DNA of 64,000 bases from Gelidibacter sediminis (lineage in GTDB: Bacteria; Bacteroidota; Bacteroidia; Flavobacteriales; Flavobacteriaceae): the NCBI RefSeq assembly GCF_004364975.1, contig NZ_SOBW01000007.1:1-64000 (forward strand), given 5' to 3'. The translations under genes were made by a program, and so were the position numbers. A model generated the notes under the pieces. The model saw only the letters and a program-made list of their open reading frames with translations, was not told the DNA's origin and ran no database searches. The number at the start of each line of letters is the position of its first letter. The stretch's first letter is position 1. Shown here piece after piece: positions 25,914-34,857 of this stretch.

Positions 25914-27326
25914 ATGGAGTTCAGTCAACATGACGACGACAATAATTATTCGCTAACAAAATTTGAATCGATGCTTAAGACCAACAATGTCTTATTTTTC
26001 GATTCCAGTGAGTTTGAAAACATTATTCAATTCTATTTTGAAAATGGCCGCATTGCACTTGCAAAAAAAGCCATCAAACTAGGACTGGAGCAGCATCCCT
26101 CTTCCATTGTTTTAAGGCTTTTTCAAGTTGAGATTTATATTCTTGAGGACAAATTACCGCAAGCTGAAAAATTATTGGATGAATTGTATATTCTTGAGCC
26201 ATCCAATGAAGAAATTTACATTCAAAAAGCAAGTATTTTATCCAAGCGTGATCAACATGAAAAAGCAATTGACACGCTTAAAATTGCTTTAAAACTTTCC
26301 GATGCTGATGAAGAAGATGCTGACTTGTATGCCTTAATCGGGATGGAATATCTCTTTATGGATCAATTTGAAAATGCCAAAAACTACTTTATTAAGTGTT
26401 TGGAATTGGACATGGAAGATTACTCCGCTCTCTATAATATTATCTATTGTTTCGAATTTTTAGATCTAAATGATGAGGCTATCGATTTTCTGAATCAATA
26501 TTTGGATAAAAACCCATATTGTGAGGTGGCTTGGCATCAACTTGGCAAGCAATATTTTGCACTTAAAGATTATTCAAAATCATTATCTGCCTATGAATTT
26601 GCAATAATCTCAGATGACACCTTTGTAGGCGCCTATCTAGAAAAGGGTAAGGTTTTAGAGAAATTGAAAAAATATGAAGAAGCGATTGAAAATTACAACG
26701 TCACCTTAGCCTTAGATGATCCAACTTCATTTGCATTGTTGCGAATAGGTAATTGTTATGAAAAATTAGGTTCAGATGACCTGGCTGTGCAGTATTATTT
26801 CAAAACCGTTCATGAAGATCCATTATTGGATAAAGGCTGGATTTCCATCACCAGATTTTATAATAAAAAGAATGATTATCATAAAGCCCTTTATTATATC
26901 AATAAGGCTATCAATATTGATGCTGACAACGTGCGGTATTGGAAACTGTATGCACAGATTAATCAGCGGTTAAATTTCATTGAAGAAGCAGAACGCGGCT
27001 ATAAAAAAACCTTGGATCTTGGCAACTATGAGCTGGACACATGGCTGGCCAGAACTGACACCCTTATTGCTTTAGGCGAATATGAAGCATCAGCCCTCAA
27101 CCTCATTCAAGCAGCCGAATTCTATCCCGAAACGGCTGAAATCGAGTATCGATTAGCGGGCATCTATTTTACATTATTGGAAAATGAGAAAGGACAATAC
27201 CACCTCAAAAACGGATTGTTACTTAGTGAAGATTACAGCTTTATCATTCAGGAATTGTTCCCGTTAATTGCAGGCCATCAAATGGTGGTCAATATTATTT
27301 CGAATTCCAAAAAAACCTCCAAGTAA
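25914..27326 (+). CDS. Tetratricopeptide-repeat protein
   Basis: From ATG 25914 (471 residues; a GTG two codons earlier is also possible) the protein is made almost entirely of TPR helices. Examples are DLYALIGMEYLFMDQFENA, VAWHQLGKQYFALKDYSKS and FALLRIGNCYEKLGSDDLA, each spaced about 34 residues apart. There is no signal peptide, so a cytoplasmic scaffold is likely. It follows the aminotransferase after 163 bp and precedes the DUF368 pair. No specific function can be assigned. Confidence 0.85.
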   Translation: MEFSQHDDDNNYSLTKFESMLKTNNVLFFDSSEFENIIQFYFENGRIALAKKAIKLGLEQHPSSIVLRLFQVEIYILEDKLPQAEKLLDELYILEPSNEEIYIQKASILSKRDQHEKAIDTLKIALKLSDADEEDADLYALIGMEYLFMDQFENAKNYFIKCLELDMEDYSALYNIIYCFEFLDLNDEAIDFLNQYLDKNPYCEVAWHQLGKQYFALKDYSKSLSAYEFAIISDDTFVGAYLEKGKVLEKLKKYEEAIENYNVTLALDDPTSFALLRIGNCYEKLGSDDLAVQYYFKTVHEDPLLDKGWISITRFYNKKNDYHKALYYINKAINIDADNVRYWKLYAQINQRLNFIEEAERGYKKTLDLGNYELDTWLARTDTLIALGEYEASALNLIQAAEFYPETAEIEYRLAGIYFTLLENEKGQYHLKNGLLLSEDYSFIIQELFPLIAGHQMVVNIISNSKKTSK

Positions 27327-27366
27327 ATTTATTTATATTTACGGTTCTTATCTGTAAAATTTAAAA

Positions 27367-28377
27367 ATGCAAAGACGCTTTTCAGATTACCTATTCATTT
27401 CACTTAAAGGAATTGCAATGGGTGCGGCAGATGCCGTGCCAGGAGTTTCTGGTGGCACCATCGCCTTTATTTCTGGCATTTATGAAGAACTGATTACCAC
27501 CATTAGTGGAGTTAATTTAGACTTGTTAAAAACCTTGAGAAAGAGTGGTTTTGCTGTTTTTTGGACCCAGTTAAACGGCAATTTTTTACTCGCATTATTA
27601 ACTGGAATTATCATCAGTTTTGTGTCGTTTATGAGACTTGCTAAGTTTTTAATTGAACAACATCCAGTCCTGATTTGGTCGTTCTTTTTTGGGCTGATTG
27701 TAGCGAGTATCTTCTTTGTTGGCAAGCAAATACAAAGATGGCATTTAGGCACCATAGTAGCTTTAGTCTTTGGTACTCTAGTGGCTTTCTACATCACTAC
27801 CCTTCCCTCCATGGCAAACAATGACAGCTCAATATTTTTGTTTTTTGCTGGGGCTTTGGCCATTTGCGCCATGATTTTACCAGGTATTTCAGGGTCGTTC
27901 ATACTCGTCATTTTAGGCGCCTATAAAACGCTTAGTGATGCCTTGCACGCTTTCGACTTTAAAAGAATAGCCATTTTCGCCCTTGGTGCAGTGATTGGCT
28001 TGCTAAGTTTTAGCCGAATTTTAAAATGGCTGTTCAATAATTATAAGAACACTACACTGGCAGTGCTTACAGGATTTATTTTTGGATCTTTAAACAAGAT
28101 TTGGCCGTGGAAAGAAACGCTGACCGTTTTAGAAAAAACAACGGGTATTAGAATGCCCATTAAAAAGATTACTGATTTTGGAACCTTAGAAGTATATCAA
28201 CGGCAAATTAATGATTTTGATACCTTTAAAATGATATCAGAAAAAAGCATCTCGCCCTTTAGATATTCCGAAATAAATAATGGAATGGATGCACAACTAA
28301 TATTTGCAATTGGATTAATGATTGTTGGATTTTTAACTATCTTCATTCTTGAAAAAGTAGGCTCCAAAACATCATAA
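27367..28377 (+). CDS. DUF368 family membrane protein (first of a tandem pair)
   Basis: The 336-residue protein has about eight hydrophobic segments and the family signature GAADAVPGVSGGTIAFISG near the N-terminus, repeated in a second half as ILPGISGSFILVILG. DUF368 proteins are conserved multi-pass membrane proteins; some members have been linked to export or flipping of polyprenyl-phosphate carriers (PopT type). It is followed immediately by a second DUF368 gene, whose ATG directly abuts this stop. Confidence 0.9.
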   Translation: MQRRFSDYLFISLKGIAMGAADAVPGVSGGTIAFISGIYEELITTISGVNLDLLKTLRKSGFAVFWTQLNGNFLLALLTGIIISFVSFMRLAKFLIEQHPVLIWSFFFGLIVASIFFVGKQIQRWHLGTIVALVFGTLVAFYITTLPSMANNDSSIFLFFAGALAICAMILPGISGSFILVILGAYKTLSDALHAFDFKRIAIFALGAVIGLLSFSRILKWLFNNYKNTTLAVLTGFIFGSLNKIWPWKETLTVLEKTTGIRMPIKKITDFGTLEVYQRQINDFDTFKMISEKSISPFRYSEINNGMDAQLIFAIGLMIVGFLTIFILEKVGSKTS

Positions 28378-29397
28378 ATGCAAAGTACCAGAACCTTTAC
28401 AGATCGACTTTTCCTTATCATTAAAGGCTTAGGCATGGGGGCTGCCAATAAAGTTCCTGGCGTATCTGGTGGTGTGGTTGCCTTTGTGGCTGGATTTTAT
28501 GAAGAGTTTATTTACTCACTACAAAAAGTAAATAAAACTGCATTCAAACTCTTATTGAACGGTCGTTTTAAAAGTTTTTTCTACTATGTAAACGGTAAGT
28601 TTTTAGGTTTACTCTTCTTAGGCATGATCATCAGTTATTTCAGTATATCTAAGGTACTTGACTATTTTTTAATACATTCGGAACTCTATGTCTGGAGCCT
28701 TTTTTTCGGCTTAATTATAGGTTCTATTTATTATATCAATAAAGATTTTAACGACTGGAACTACAAGACCGTAACGGCGTGTGTAATTGGTACCGTGCTA
28801 GGTGTAGGGATTAGTTTTTTGGATCCGGCTAGGGAAAACGACAATCTGTTGTTTGTATTCTTCTGCGGAATTATCAGCGTTTCAGGAATGACCTTACCTG
28901 GATTCTCGGGCTCATTTATTCTCATATTATTAGGCAATTATGTACTCTTGTTGGTAGACTCTGTCAATGCGCTTTCTGACACTTTTTATGAAGTTATTGT
29001 AGGCGATTTTAGTGTTTTATACAATTCGCCACGGATAAGATTGCTAAAGGTCTTAGTCATCTTTACATTGGGCTCTGTAACAGGGTTGGTCACCTTTTCC
29101 CATATGTTGAGCTATATCCTTAAACATTATAAAAGCATTACTACCGCTTCCATTATCGGTTTTATAGTAGGCTCTTTAGGAGTGGTATGGCCTTGGAAAA
29201 AAACAATCTACAGAATGGCAGCAGATGGTAATTTTATTTTTGACTCTACAGGGAAAAAAGTCGTTTCAAATTATGAGCGTTTTATTCCTGAATTGCATAG
29301 CGAAACTTATTTAGCAATTGTGTATATTGTTGCAGGAATTGCAATTGTATTAGCATTAGAATGGTATGGACACAAAACTAGAAAAGTCGATGCCTAA
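28378..29397 (+). CDS. DUF368 family membrane protein (second of a tandem pair)
   Basis: The 339-residue protein is a paralogue of the preceding one. It shares GAANKVPGVSGGVVAF near the N-terminus, TLPGFSGSFILILLGNY in the middle and VWPWKKT toward the end. The Asp of the first protein's ADAVPG is Asn here (ANKVPG). Multiple hydrophobic segments indicate an integral inner-membrane protein. The pair arose by tandem duplication. Its 3' end overlaps the aroE start by 8 bp. Confidence 0.9.
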   Translation: MQSTRTFTDRLFLIIKGLGMGAANKVPGVSGGVVAFVAGFYEEFIYSLQKVNKTAFKLLLNGRFKSFFYYVNGKFLGLLFLGMIISYFSISKVLDYFLIHSELYVWSLFFGLIIGSIYYINKDFNDWNYKTVTACVIGTVLGVGISFLDPARENDNLLFVFFCGIISVSGMTLPGFSGSFILILLGNYVLLLVDSVNALSDTFYEVIVGDFSVLYNSPRIRLLKVLVIFTLGSVTGLVTFSHMLSYILKHYKSITTASIIGFIVGSLGVVWPWKKTIYRMAADGNFIFDSTGKKVVSNYERFIPELHSETYLAIVYIVAGIAIVLALEWYGHKTRKVDA

Positions 29398-30121
29398 ATT
29401 TGGCCTCGTAGGTAAAAATATTGCCTATTCATTTTCAAGAGCTCATTTTACATCGAAATTTGAGCAAGAAAAATTGCCGTACTCATACGTAAACTTTGAT
29501 ATTGATAGTATAGCAGAGTTCCCTGAAATTTTGAAGCTCAATGATGTTAGAGGATTAAATGTCACAATTCCATACAAGGAACAGGTCGTTCCCTATTTAG
29601 ATACACTTCACAAGACGGCTTCAGATATTGGTGCAGTCAACACCATCAAGTTTTTAAAGTCAGGCAAAACAAAAGGCTATAACACGGATTATTACGGCTT
29701 TAAAAAATCTATCCAACCTTTTCTAAAATCGCACCATCAAAAGGCACTCATTTTAGGCACTGGTGGCGCATCCAAAGCCATTGCTTATGCCTTGAAGACT
29801 CTAGGGATCAGTTTTAATTATGTCTCAAGAACACCACATCCTAAAGTAACATATTTATATACGGATTTGACTGAACATATTATTACAAATCATCCACTTA
29901 TCATTAACTGTACCCCGCTAGGCACACACCCAAATGTAAACCAATGTCCAGACATTCCATACGACGGCATCACACCAGACCATTTACTCTATGATTTAAT
30001 CTACAATCCTATCCAAACAAAATTTCTAATTTGTGGAGAACTTAAGGGTGCAACTACCTGTAACGGTGCTAAAATGTTGGAGTATCAAGCTGAAAAAGCA
30101 TGGCAAATTTGGAACAAGTAG
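29390..30121 (+). CDS. aroE: Shikimate dehydrogenase
   Basis: From ATG 29390 the protein has 243 residues. This start overlaps the DUF368 stop as ATGCCTAA and places the family's FGLVGKNIAYSFS right at the N-terminus; an upstream ATG at 29366 would add eight residues. It reduces 3-dehydroshikimate to shikimate with NADPH. Visible features are NVTIPYKEQV with the catalytic Lys, the GAVNTIK element, the NTDYYGF segment with the substrate Asp, and the Rossmann loop LGTGGASKA. The C-terminal NGAKMLEYQAEKAWQIW is typical. At 243 residues it is shorter than E. coli AroE. Confidence 0.93.
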   Translation: MPKFGLVGKNIAYSFSRAHFTSKFEQEKLPYSYVNFDIDSIAEFPEILKLNDVRGLNVTIPYKEQVVPYLDTLHKTASDIGAVNTIKFLKSGKTKGYNTDYYGFKKSIQPFLKSHHQKALILGTGGASKAIAYALKTLGISFNYVSRTPHPKVTYLYTDLTEHIITNHPLIINCTPLGTHPNVNQCPDIPYDGITPDHLLYDLIYNPIQTKFLICGELKGATTCNGAKMLEYQAEKAWQIWNK

Positions 30122-30150
30122 TCTAATTGCCCTAAAATCAAGTTTCTCTT

Positions 30151-30180
30151 TTGTAATCTAAGGGGTTGTTAGTATATTTA
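30151..30180 (+). promoter_or_regulatory. Promoter of the DUF349 gene
   Basis: A TTG at 30151-30153 (within TTTTG) and TATATTTA at 30173-30180 are separated by 19 nt, a near-consensus Bacteroidota promoter (last base A instead of G). The ATG at 30217 is 36 nt downstream. It also shows that the TTG at 30166 is not a start. Confidence 0.5.
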
Positions 30181-30216
30181 CTTTTTACAACAGCAAGAAC
30201 TTTAATCATTACGACA

Positions 30217-32274
30217 ATGTCAGAGAAAGATAACCTGCACAATGCAGATGGAAACGAGGATTTAAATAGCAAGGCTATCACTACTGCAGAAACAGTTGCT
30301 GACAACCAAGATGCAAGCACACAAGAGAGTACTCCAAGTGAAGAAACTGAAACAGTACAGCCTGTTGAAGAGCATTCTGAAACCATTGACACTACCGAAA
30401 CGGCAGATACAACAGAAAGAGGTGAAAATGCTACATCTGATACAACCAACAACTCTGAAGCTGCCACATCTATAAAGAATGATGCGCATGTAGATGAAAT
30501 TGAAGAATCTAATGCAGAAGACGCTGAAGATGAAGGCAATGTTGAGCGGCATTCTATAGAGGATAAAGACTACCACGCCATGTCTATGGAACAATTGGCT
30601 GATGAGTTTGAAACATTATTAAAGACTAAAAAAGTACAAACTATAAAATCTCATGTTGATGAGATCAAGTCTGAATTTAACTCTAAGTTTTCAGAAATTC
30701 TTGACGAAAAGAAAGAAGAGTTCTTAAGTGAAGGCGGAAATGAGATTGATTTCTTTTATTCCAGTCCCTTAAAAAAACGCTTCAATGCGCTTTACAAAGA
30801 TTATAAAAACAGTCTTAATGCCTATTACAAAACCTTAGAAACCAATCTAAAAGCCAACCTAGAAAACAGGTTGCGTATTATAGAAGATATCAAAGGACTT
30901 ATCAATGTAGAAGAAAACATCAACACTACCTATAAGCATTTTAAAGATTTACAGGAAGAATGGCGTAACGCTGGTCCTATACCTAGAGATAAATATAACA
31001 ACGCATGGAATACCTACCATCATCATGTAGAGATATTCTATGACTTTTTGCATCTTAACCGCGATTTACGCGATATGGATTTTAAGCATAATCTCGATCA
31101 AAAATTAAAAATCATTGATCGTGCTGAAGAGTTAGCAAAAGACGACAATGTAACCCGAGCATTTAGAGAGTTACAAGTGTTACACAAAATGTGGAAGGAA
31201 GATTTAGGCCCTGTAGATAAAGAACATAGAGAGGCCATTTGGGAACGTTTCAGCAACGCCACAAAAACAATTCATGACAAGAGACAGGCCTATTATGCTG
31301 ATGTTGATAAAGCCCATGAAGCCAATCTACAGAAAAAAGAAGCTATAATAGCTAAAATTGAGGCTATTGCCAAGGATGATTTAAGTTCTCATCAAGCTTG
31401 GCAGAACAAAATAAAAGTTATTGAAGGCCTACGTACTGAATTTTTCAATGCAGGTAAAGTCCCCATAAAGGTTAATGAAGCTACTTGGGCTAAATTTAAA
31501 TCGGCAGTTAGAACATTCAATAAAAAGAAGAATTCATTTTATAAAGGTCTAAAAAAAGATCAGTATACCAATTTACAGAAGAAATTGGAATTGATAAAAA
31601 TTGCTGAAGACCATAAGGACAGTGAAGATTTTGAAACTGTTACGCCATTGATGAAGAAAATTCAGAGTGAATGGAAAGAAATTGGACATGTACCTAGAAA
31701 GGATAGCGACAAGATCTGGAAGCGATTTAAAGCCGCCTGCAACCATTATTTTGACAAGTTGAATGCTGAACGCAATGCCGCCAATAAAGGTCAGGTAGAA
31801 GCCTTTGAGAAAAAAACCAAACTGCTTGAAGAATTGAAAGAGTTGCAATTAAGTGGCACACCAGAAGCAGACCTAGAGACTATTAAACAGAAAACGGAAG
31901 AGTGGAATGCTATTGGCCCTGTGCCTCAAAACAAACGTTTTATTGAAGGTAAATTTGGTAAAACAATTGATGGCTTATTCAATAATTTAAAGATGGATAA
32001 ATCTGAAGTGGAAATGATTAAGTTTGAAAATAAATTGGAGCACCTATCACAACCGGAAGACACCCGATTGTTAGATAACGAACACCATTTTATCCGTAAA
32101 AAAATTGATGAAGTGCGTGGTGAGATTAATCAATTGGAAAATAACCTGCAGTTTTTCTCAAATATCGATGAAACCAATCCATTGGTAAAAGATGTATTGA
32201 ATAACATTGAAAACCACAAGGAAAATTTAGCAGTTTGGGAAGAAAAATTTAAAAAACTGAAAGAATTGTATTAA
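30217..32274 (+). CDS. DUF349-repeat coiled-coil protein
   Basis: From ATG 30217 the protein has 685 residues. The first ~110 are a low-complexity Glu/Thr/Asp-rich acidic tail. Then come several DUF349-type helical repeats of about 70-75 residues with the recurring pattern EEWRNAGPIPRDKYNNAW, EWKEIGHVPRKDSDKIWKRF and EWNAIGPVPQNKRF. The C-terminus is a further coiled coil. The family is widespread in Bacteroidota and has no established function. No signal peptide, so cytoplasmic. A terminator follows. Confidence 0.88.
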   Translation: MSEKDNLHNADGNEDLNSKAITTAETVADNQDASTQESTPSEETETVQPVEEHSETIDTTETADTTERGENATSDTTNNSEAATSIKNDAHVDEIEESNAEDAEDEGNVERHSIEDKDYHAMSMEQLADEFETLLKTKKVQTIKSHVDEIKSEFNSKFSEILDEKKEEFLSEGGNEIDFFYSSPLKKRFNALYKDYKNSLNAYYKTLETNLKANLENRLRIIEDIKGLINVEENINTTYKHFKDLQEEWRNAGPIPRDKYNNAWNTYHHHVEIFYDFLHLNRDLRDMDFKHNLDQKLKIIDRAEELAKDDNVTRAFRELQVLHKMWKEDLGPVDKEHREAIWERFSNATKTIHDKRQAYYADVDKAHEANLQKKEAIIAKIEAIAKDDLSSHQAWQNKIKVIEGLRTEFFNAGKVPIKVNEATWAKFKSAVRTFNKKKNSFYKGLKKDQYTNLQKKLELIKIAEDHKDSEDFETVTPLMKKIQSEWKEIGHVPRKDSDKIWKRFKAACNHYFDKLNAERNAANKGQVEAFEKKTKLLEELKELQLSGTPEADLETIKQKTEEWNAIGPVPQNKRFIEGKFGKTIDGLFNNLKMDKSEVEMIKFENKLEHLSQPEDTRLLDNEHHFIRKKIDEVRGEINQLENNLQFFSNIDETNPLVKDVLNNIENHKENLAVWEEKFKKLKELY

Positions 32275-32298
32275 TTTAAAATTATAGTCAATTAAAAT

Positions 32299-32327
32299 GT
32301 CCGAACCTCTTAATTGAAAGTTCGGAC
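32299..32327 (+). terminator. Rho-independent terminator after the DUF349 gene
   Basis: GTCCGAAC (32299-32306) pairs with GTTCGGAC (32320-32327), followed by seven T (32328-32334). Confidence 0.85.
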
Positions 32328-32382
32328 TTTTTTTATGGAGAAAAGTTGTTGTGAACGAAAATTAAAAAAGGTTATAAAAATC

Positions 32383-32412
32383 AAATCCTATCTGTGAAAA
32401 CAGATAGGATTT
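32383..32412. terminator. Perfect 13-bp hairpin with GAAA tetraloop
   Basis: AAATCCTATCTGT (32383-32395) and ACAGATAGGATTT (32400-32412) pair perfectly around GAAA. It lies in the 291-bp convergent gap between the DUF349 and mazG genes, after a separate terminator. The reverse strand reads into a T-rich tail, so it could end mazG transcripts about 150 nt past the stop. Confidence 0.6.
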
Positions 32413-32565
32413 TGACCCCTAACTAAACTAAATTTTTAATCTTAATTAATACCGCTTAAAATATAACTAAGACTACCTACTTATGATATATGAAACTAAG
32501 TTAAGTTTCGATATACCATATATACGTGCTTAATGTATTATTGGATTACGCAGATATATAAAATT

Positions 32566-33342
32566 TTAAACTTTTTTTGCTTCTTCCCAAAATACGTCCA
32601 TTTCATCCAAAGTCATTTCAGATAAGGGAACATTGATTTCCTGAGACTTAGCCTCCAAATATTGAAATCTCTGAATGAATTTTTTATTGGTACGTTCTAA
32701 TGCATTTTCTGGATTTATTTTCAAAAACCGCGCGTAATTAATAATAGAAAATAGCACATCGCCCAATTCGCTTTCCATTTTGTCCACATCGCCCTTGTCC
32801 ACTTCCACTTTTAATTCGGCCAACTCCTCTTCTACTTTTTCATAAACCTGCTCTGGATGTTCCCAATCAAAACCCACACCAGCCACCTTATCCTGAATGC
32901 GGTTAGCTTTAACCATGGCAGGCAAACTTTTGGGTACACCTTGCAGCACACTAGAAGTGCCCTTCTCCTTTAACTTAATTTGCTCCCAATTGCGTTTCAC
33001 GTCATCTTCATTCTCAACTTTTACATCTGCATAAATGTGTGGGTGTCGTTCTACCAGTTTATCGCATATACTATGGCAGACATCAGCAATATCAAAATGG
33101 TTCGACTCGCTCCCTATGCGAGCGTAAAAGACAATATGCAGTAATACATCACCCAATTCCTTTTTAACCTCATCAAGATCCTTATCTAAAATGGCGTCCC
33201 CTAGTTCATAAACCTCTTCTATGGTTAGATGTCTAAGCGATTCCATGGTTTGCTTCTTATCCCACGGACATTGTTCACGCAATTCGTCCATAATTGTCAA
33301 AAGTCGATCGAAAGCTTGTAATTGTTCTTGTCTGCGTTTCAT
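32566..33342 (-). CDS. mazG: Nucleoside triphosphate pyrophosphohydrolase
   Basis: The 258-residue protein has two MazG domains. The first contains LTIEEVYELGDAI and KKELGDVLLHIVFYAR, the second VEEELAELKVEV and ESELGDVLFSIINYAR, the EExxE-x-ExxD metal-binding pattern. It hydrolyses NTPs to NMP and PPi and is linked to nucleotide-pool cleaning and the stringent response. It is the last gene of the minus-strand series ruvX-def-DUF5606-mazG, with its own -7 box 20 nt upstream. Confidence 0.95.
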   Translation of the reverse strand: MKRRQEQLQAFDRLLTIMDELREQCPWDKKQTMESLRHLTIEEVYELGDAILDKDLDEVKKELGDVLLHIVFYARIGSESNHFDIADVCHSICDKLVERHPHIYADVKVENEDDVKRNWEQIKLKEKGTSSVLQGVPKSLPAMVKANRIQDKVAGVGFDWEHPEQVYEKVEEELAELKVEVDKGDVDKMESELGDVLFSIINYARFLKINPENALERTNKKFIQRFQYLEAKSQEINVPLSEMTLDEMDVFWEEAKKV

Positions 33343-33362
33343 AAAGGGAGTTTTAAAGATTT

Positions 33363-33370
33363 CAAAATTA
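33363..33370 (-). promoter_or_regulatory. -7 promoter box of mazG
   Basis: The minus strand reads TAATTTTG, an exact TAnnTTTG match, 20 nt before the mazG ATG. No TTG at ideal -33 spacing. Confidence 0.5.
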
Positions 33371-33475
33371 CGAAAATCGATACTGCTTGCGAATTAATTA
33401 TTAGAATAAGAGTCAAACCACTTCGCTTTAAGAATCTAGAATCAAGATTTGCTTAAAAGTTTTTTACAAAATATA

Positions 33476-33510
33476 AAAACCCACAATTTTCAAATGAAAT
33501 CGTGGGTTTT
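33476..33510 (-). terminator. Terminator hairpin after the DUF5606 gene
   Basis: AAAACCCAC (33476-33484) pairs with GTGGGTTTT (33502-33510). On the minus strand it follows the DUF5606 stop by about 70 nt and leads into a T-rich run. Confidence 0.7.
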
Positions 33511-33552
33511 AAATAAAAGAGAATCAATTTTAAATCTTGATTCTGATATCTT

Positions 33553-33590
33553 TATTCTAATTACGTTTTTCTATTCTAATTACGTTTTTC
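33553..33590. repeat. Perfect 19-bp tandem duplication across a stop codon
   Basis: The 19-mer tattctaattacgtttttc occurs twice head to tail (33553-33571 and 33572-33590). The right copy contains the DUF5606 stop codon (33580-33582, minus strand), so the duplication adds sequence just past the gene end. Confidence 0.9.
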
Positions 33591-34122
33591 TAGCGCTTGT
33601 ATTCTTAGTAGATCCGCCTTTTTTAGTAGCCGAGGCTTTTGATCCTGCGTTTTTTGCCGATGCATTAGGTTTCGCGGTAGTTTTAGACTGCGCTTCTTCA
33701 ACTTTAGCAGCAGATTTACTCTCTTCTTCCTGATCTAGTGCAGACAACAAATCATTAGTTTGTAAAATATTATACCACTGGATAACTTTCTTAATATCAC
33801 TTGGGTACACACGATCTTCATCATAATCAGGCAAAACATCAAAGAAATATTCTTCAAGTTTGTCTTTAGAATCTTTATGGCTAATAGATGTTGGCTTACC
33901 ATCTTCCTTTTCACGAACCTTTTTAAATACTTCACGTAAAGGCACCTCTTCAGTGAGTGTGTACATAGCAATTTCACTTAAAACACTAACGTTGCTATGT
34001 ATATTTACAGTAATACGCTTCTTATCAAGTAACGATTCTGCGACAAAACCACTACGTGTTTGGGTTACAATTTTATATAACCCAGGTTTTCCAGAAATGG
34101 ATAAAATCTTATCTAAACTCAT
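33580..34122 (-). CDS. DUF5606 family protein
   Basis: The 180-residue protein begins MSLDKILSISGKPGLYKIV, the recognisable N-terminus of DUF5606. The first ~130 residues are the conserved domain, containing TRSGFVAESLLDKKRI and YPSDIKKVIQWYNIL. The last ~45 residues are a low-complexity Ala/Ser/Lys/Thr-rich basic tail, typical of this family in Flavobacteriia. The function is unknown; a nucleic-acid-binding tail is only a guess. It lies between def and mazG with 66 bp to def, and has a TATATTTG -7 box. Confidence 0.88.
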   Translation of the reverse strand: MSLDKILSISGKPGLYKIVTQTRSGFVAESLLDKKRITVNIHSNVSVLSEIAMYTLTEEVPLREVFKKVREKEDGKPTSISHKDSKDKLEEYFFDVLPDYDEDRVYPSDIKKVIQWYNILQTNDLLSALDQEEESKSAAKVEEAQSKTTAKPNASAKNAGSKASATKKGGSTKNTSARKT

Positions 34123-34153
34123 ATTCTTTATATGCTTTTTATTTTGACGGAGA

Positions 34154-34161
34154 CAAATATA
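34154..34161 (-). promoter_or_regulatory. -7 promoter box of the DUF5606 gene
   Basis: The minus strand reads TATATTTG, exact TAnnTTTG, 31 nt before the ATG at 34122. Confidence 0.5.
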
Positions 34162-34188
34162 TACCTTTGCCTTTAGGATTGTAAAAAA

Positions 34189-34779
34189 TTAACGTTTCTT
34201 TTTCATCGCAGGAAAGCGCATCTTATAATCGACGCTGATGTTTCCTTTTGAAATATTAGCCAATCTACTTTTGATCAAACGCTTCTTTAAGGTTGATAAC
34301 TTATCAGTAAATAAGATGCCATCAATATGATCGTACTCATGTTGAATTACTCTTGCTATTAGACCTTCAAATTCCTCTACCTGCGTGTTAAAATCTTCAT
34401 CTTGATATTGAATTTTAATCTTAGGCTTTCTAAACACATCTTCCCTAACTTCAGGAATACTCAAACAACCTTCATTAAAAGCCCATTCATCACCAGTCTC
34501 TTCAAGAATTTCTGCGTTTATAAAAGTGCGCTTAAAGCCTTTTAACTGAGATTTCTCTTCGGCATTTAAATCCTCATCCTCAGCAAAAGGCGTGGTATCA
34601 ACTACAAATAATCGAATAGCCAAACCTATCTGTGGCGCAGCTAAACCTACACCATAAGCCTCATACATGGTTTCATACATATTGGCAATGAGTACCTTTA
34701 AATTTGGGTATTCGGCTGAAATAGTTTCGCCTTCCTTTCTGAGAACAGGATCGCCATAGGCTATAATAGGTAAAATCAT
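34189..34779 (-). CDS. def: Peptide deformylase
   Basis: The 196-residue enzyme removes the N-formyl group from nascent proteins. All three active-site motifs are present: GVGLAAPQ (43-50), EGCLS (103-107, the Cys metal ligand) and HEYDH (147-151, two His ligands and the catalytic Glu). An acidic insertion at about 64-80 (EDEDLNAEEKSQ) is common in Bacteroidota enzymes. Its own -7 box TATTTTTG lies 20 nt upstream. It sits between ruvX and the DUF5606 gene. Confidence 0.97.
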   Translation of the reverse strand: MILPIIAYGDPVLRKEGETISAEYPNLKVLIANMYETMYEAYGVGLAAPQIGLAIRLFVVDTTPFAEDEDLNAEEKSQLKGFKRTFINAEILEETGDEWAFNEGCLSIPEVREDVFRKPKIKIQYQDEDFNTQVEEFEGLIARVIQHEYDHIDGILFTDKLSTLKKRLIKSRLANISKGNISVDYKMRFPAMKKKR

Positions 34780-34799
34780 CGATCTTTAAATTTAGAGTG

Positions 34800-34807
34800 C
34801 AAAAATA
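34800..34807 (-). promoter_or_regulatory. -7 promoter box of def
   Basis: The minus strand reads TATTTTTG, exact TAnnTTTG, 20 nt before the ATG at 34779. Confidence 0.5.
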
Positions 34808-34857
34808 CAATACTTATTAAGATTTTAATAACCTCTGTAAAATTTGTTAATCCGTAT

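Noticed and set aside
33449-33733. 94-residue plus-strand frame at the DUF5606 end
   Set aside because: It is antisense to the low-complexity tail of DUF5606 and crosses the terminator and tandem duplication.
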